Below, one piece after another: positions 61,724 to 64,000 of a DNA stretch of 64,000 nt. How positions within the stretch are numbered: position 1 is the first letter of the stretch; each line of letters opens with the position of its first letter. Both the position numbers and the translations under genes were made by a program. The notes beneath the pieces are model-generated. The model was given only the letters and a program-made list of their open reading frames with translations, was not told where the DNA came from and ran no database searches. The stretch comes from Rapana venosa (lineage: Eukaryota > Mollusca > Gastropoda > Neogastropoda > Muricidae): contig CM054144.1 in the NCBI GenBank assembly GCA_028751875.1, positions 22,544,526-22,608,525 of the forward strand, read 5' to 3'.

Positions 61724-62349
61724 CGTCACTTCCTTCACAAGAACTGACTGGTGCATTGTTTTTCAAGTTATTTTTTTAAAAGTGTGTACAGAAGGTGTTG
61801 ATGGGATTCACATGATTAAAATTGTGTTCTTGAATCAAGTGATTTATTTCTTTGCATAATCAGTTTCGTGTATTCAGTGTTAGGGTGAATGGCGGTTGTT
61901 TAATTGGTTATTTATTCTGAAATTGTGGATTGTCGTCTTTTTTGTGACTTGTTTATAAGTGCCCTGGTGTTTTGGGTTTCTTTTAAATTTCAAATTGAAA
62001 ACCTCTTATACCCGTAGTTTCTCCATTCAATTTTCAAGCATGATATCGCAATTTTTAAAGTTTTCTTGGACCATTTGATGTGTGCATTCATAATTATATG
62101 TTTGAAGAAAATGGCAAGAAAGACATCTTATAAAAAAAACCTGTGTGTGTGTGTGTGTGTGAGCGAGCGTAAGCGAGCGTAAGCGCGTGTGTTCAGTTTA
62201 GTCCATAAATACACTCACACGCTGCTGGAAACCCTGGCAAGGAAATATTGATAGTTGAGATGCAATAGGTGCGGCAAAGCAGTCGACCAACTTTTTTTTG
62301 GTATATTCTGCCAAGCATAAAAGTACTGTTATATCAGATATGTATCTGT

Positions 62350-62705
62350 GACCCTGGTCCAAAGCTTTGTCAGCTACTGATGGAAACAAAGTTCTAAGGG
62401 TGATATGAAAATGGTGCAATACTTTGGAATGTTGTGCTGAGATTGTAGTCATCCATGACAAGCTCTTGGCTTAACAAGGTGTATTCTCCATTCCAAGAGA
62501 AAAAACCTTTCTGAAGTTGGTTTACGGCTGTCTGTATGGTGATGTATTTACATTTAACCATTGTAGCAATCTTCCCAACTAGTATGTACTTGAATTTTAC
62601 AGTCTCACAGTGATCCCCTAGTGCAACGAGAGGGAGTGAATATTCTGGATGGCGCCCCAGGATGTTAAGTTGGAGAACACCCAACAGTAAAAAAACAATA
62701 ACTTC
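62350..62705 (+). repeat. R2 repeat, full-length-like
   Basis: It has ccaaagctttgtcagctact, catgacaagctcttggctt, agtatgtacttgaat, acagtctcacagtgatcccc and ggagaacacccaacagt. Overlapping minus-strand open frames (62711-62394 and 62461-62198) fall on this repeat and are not taken as genes. Confidence 0.65.
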
Positions 62706-62968
62706 TATCAAGGGATTTGTCTCTTCGATAATGCATTGTGACTATTTCCAGTCTGTTCTGCTTTTGCTAAGTACAACCCACAGGGTAGAGAACAAATTTA
62801 TTTATTTAGAGTGAGAATAACTGACTGACATCACTGAAATGAAACTGAAATTAGGCACTAATTAAATATTATCAGTCCTACAGATTATGCATGAGTTTTA
62901 CTACTTTTTTGACGATCTTTATAATCTTCATTTGTTTTCTCTTTCAAGGGTTATAGAAAGGAAGAGAG

Positions 62969-62980
62969 ACAGAAGAGAAA

Positions 62981-63026
<46 letters not shown>

Positions 63027-63030
63027 AGAG

Positions 63031-63064
<34 letters not shown>
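62969..63064. repeat. (GA)n tract
   Basis: Interrupted GA repeats; the Arg/Glu open frame over it is not a gene. Confidence 0.95.
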
Positions 63065-63068
<4 letters not shown>

Positions 63069-63948
63069 TAGAGAGAGCTGTCATTTGACAATAAAAACTT
63101 TGTCCAAAACGTCAAACAGAATTCAATATTTCTGCTTTAATCTTCAAATAAGCTGAAGCACGCTTTGTAATCAAATCTCAAAGACAACCATCACAGGGAC
63201 ATTCGTTCAAAACAATGCAAGACACTTAGGTAAACCCACCTTTCCATCCTATCCTCTTTCCAAATGGGTTGGAGAACACATCGTTTTCTGAAAATAACAC
63301 AAGTATCACAGGCTTTGGTGTTTTTTTTTGAAAGATGCATATGCGTTTTCCTTCAAAACGTACATATATATACAACTAAACAACGGGTATAACTTAAAAA
63401 TCATTCCTATCATCTACACATACACAAACACACATACACTGGTACTTTCTCTGTCTCTCTTTGTCTTTCTCTGTGTCCCCCTCCCACATCTCTCTCTCAT
63501 TTACTGTGTGGACTGTAAGCATTGACCAGGCACTTTTTAAAGAAAAAGAAAAAAAAAACTATTTCAGAAAAATCACCGAAAGTTCGGTCACATATATCGT
63601 CATAATAATAAATGAAATTGGTATTCTCAAGCTCAAGCTTCCATTTTTCGACAAGATAGTTTATCAGACGATAAGACATAAGGTAATTTGATTTAGATTT
63701 TGTAAAACTTACCTCCCTCATACGCATTAAAAACTTCATTGTAAAAAAAAAGAGATTATCATGCTGGTGAAAAACCCATTGTAATGTAGTTCTCTAAAGA
63801 AAGACAAAACAGTTAGTACGCGTTTCATGACAGTATTTCAACGACAGTTTCATTTGGGATTTTGAACCAGAACGAGCAATGTGTTGAAAACTGGCAGATG
63901 CGTTCTTCTTTCTTCATAAATTAAAACTATTCAGCGTTGCACACTTAC

Positions 63949-63961
63949 GCGCGCGCGCGCA

Positions 63962-64000
<39 letters not shown>
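63949..64000. repeat. (GC)n-(CA)n microsatellite at window end
   Basis: A short CG run then CA repeats that run off the window. Confidence 0.95.

Noticed and set aside
62198..62711. Two overlapping minus-strand frames without low complexity
   Set aside because: They coincide with the R2 repeat, whose other copies do not keep the frames open.

Overview
This window looks like nuclear DNA of an animal, most likely a lophotrochozoan and plausibly a marine gastropod mollusc. The gene-level evidence is a protein-coding gene split by GT..AG introns. The genome-level evidence is dense CA/GT, CT/GA, TA and poly-G tracts, tRNA-derived SINEs and decayed non-LTR retrotransposons. The molluscan placement is inferred from the general look of the repeats, not from any search. 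There are no operons, CRISPR arrays or prokaryotic features.

Layout. Positions 1-261 carry what looks like the last coding exon of an unrecognised plus-strand gene that enters from the left. Positions 300-12,600 are mostly intergenic: microsatellites, a 50-51 bp minisatellite, one complete and several partial tRNA-derived SINEs, and one SINE-like repeat with a 5S-rRNA-like segment. Positions 12,648-28,889 hold one complete gene, a PP2C-type Ser/Thr phosphatase assembled from nine coding exons (321 aa). Every junction keeps the frame, all metal-site residues are present, and the N-terminus MGQTLS is an N-myristoylation-type sequence. Its introns hold a 708 bp TTAA-flanked piggyBac-like non-autonomous element inside a 55 bp tandem repeat, a minus-strand RTE-like LINE 3' end, a LINE-tail insertion and many microsatellites. 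Positions 28,890-42,750 are low in recognisable repeats and have no credible gene; this could be a long 3' UTR plus spacer.

Positions 42,750-57,000 are a transposon graveyard. It holds SINE copies, two unnamed interspersed repeat families (called R1 and R2 here), a Ty3/Gypsy-type integrase relic, a decayed RTE-like reverse transcriptase relic, two L2/CR1-like LINE copies in inverted orientation, and a longer, 5'-truncated RTE-like reverse transcriptase with one frameshift and two nonsense changes. Positions 58,030-61,723 contain a possible two-exon small gene (112 aa, not recognised). Its intron begins with a 1.5 kb minisatellite that includes exact copies of the gene's own exon-intron junction. 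The right end has another R2 copy and purine- or CA-rich microsatellites.

How the parts relate. Only the phosphatase is a confident functional gene. The other coding-like sequence is transposon remains, one partial exon and one candidate small gene. The most useful observations are the TTAA element inserted in a tandem repeat, the minisatellite that appears to have grown from a splice donor, the LINE-tail insertion with a 15 bp target-site duplication, the SINE-like repeat with a 5S-like block, and the R1/R2 families. I did not find evidence for a new multi-gene system.
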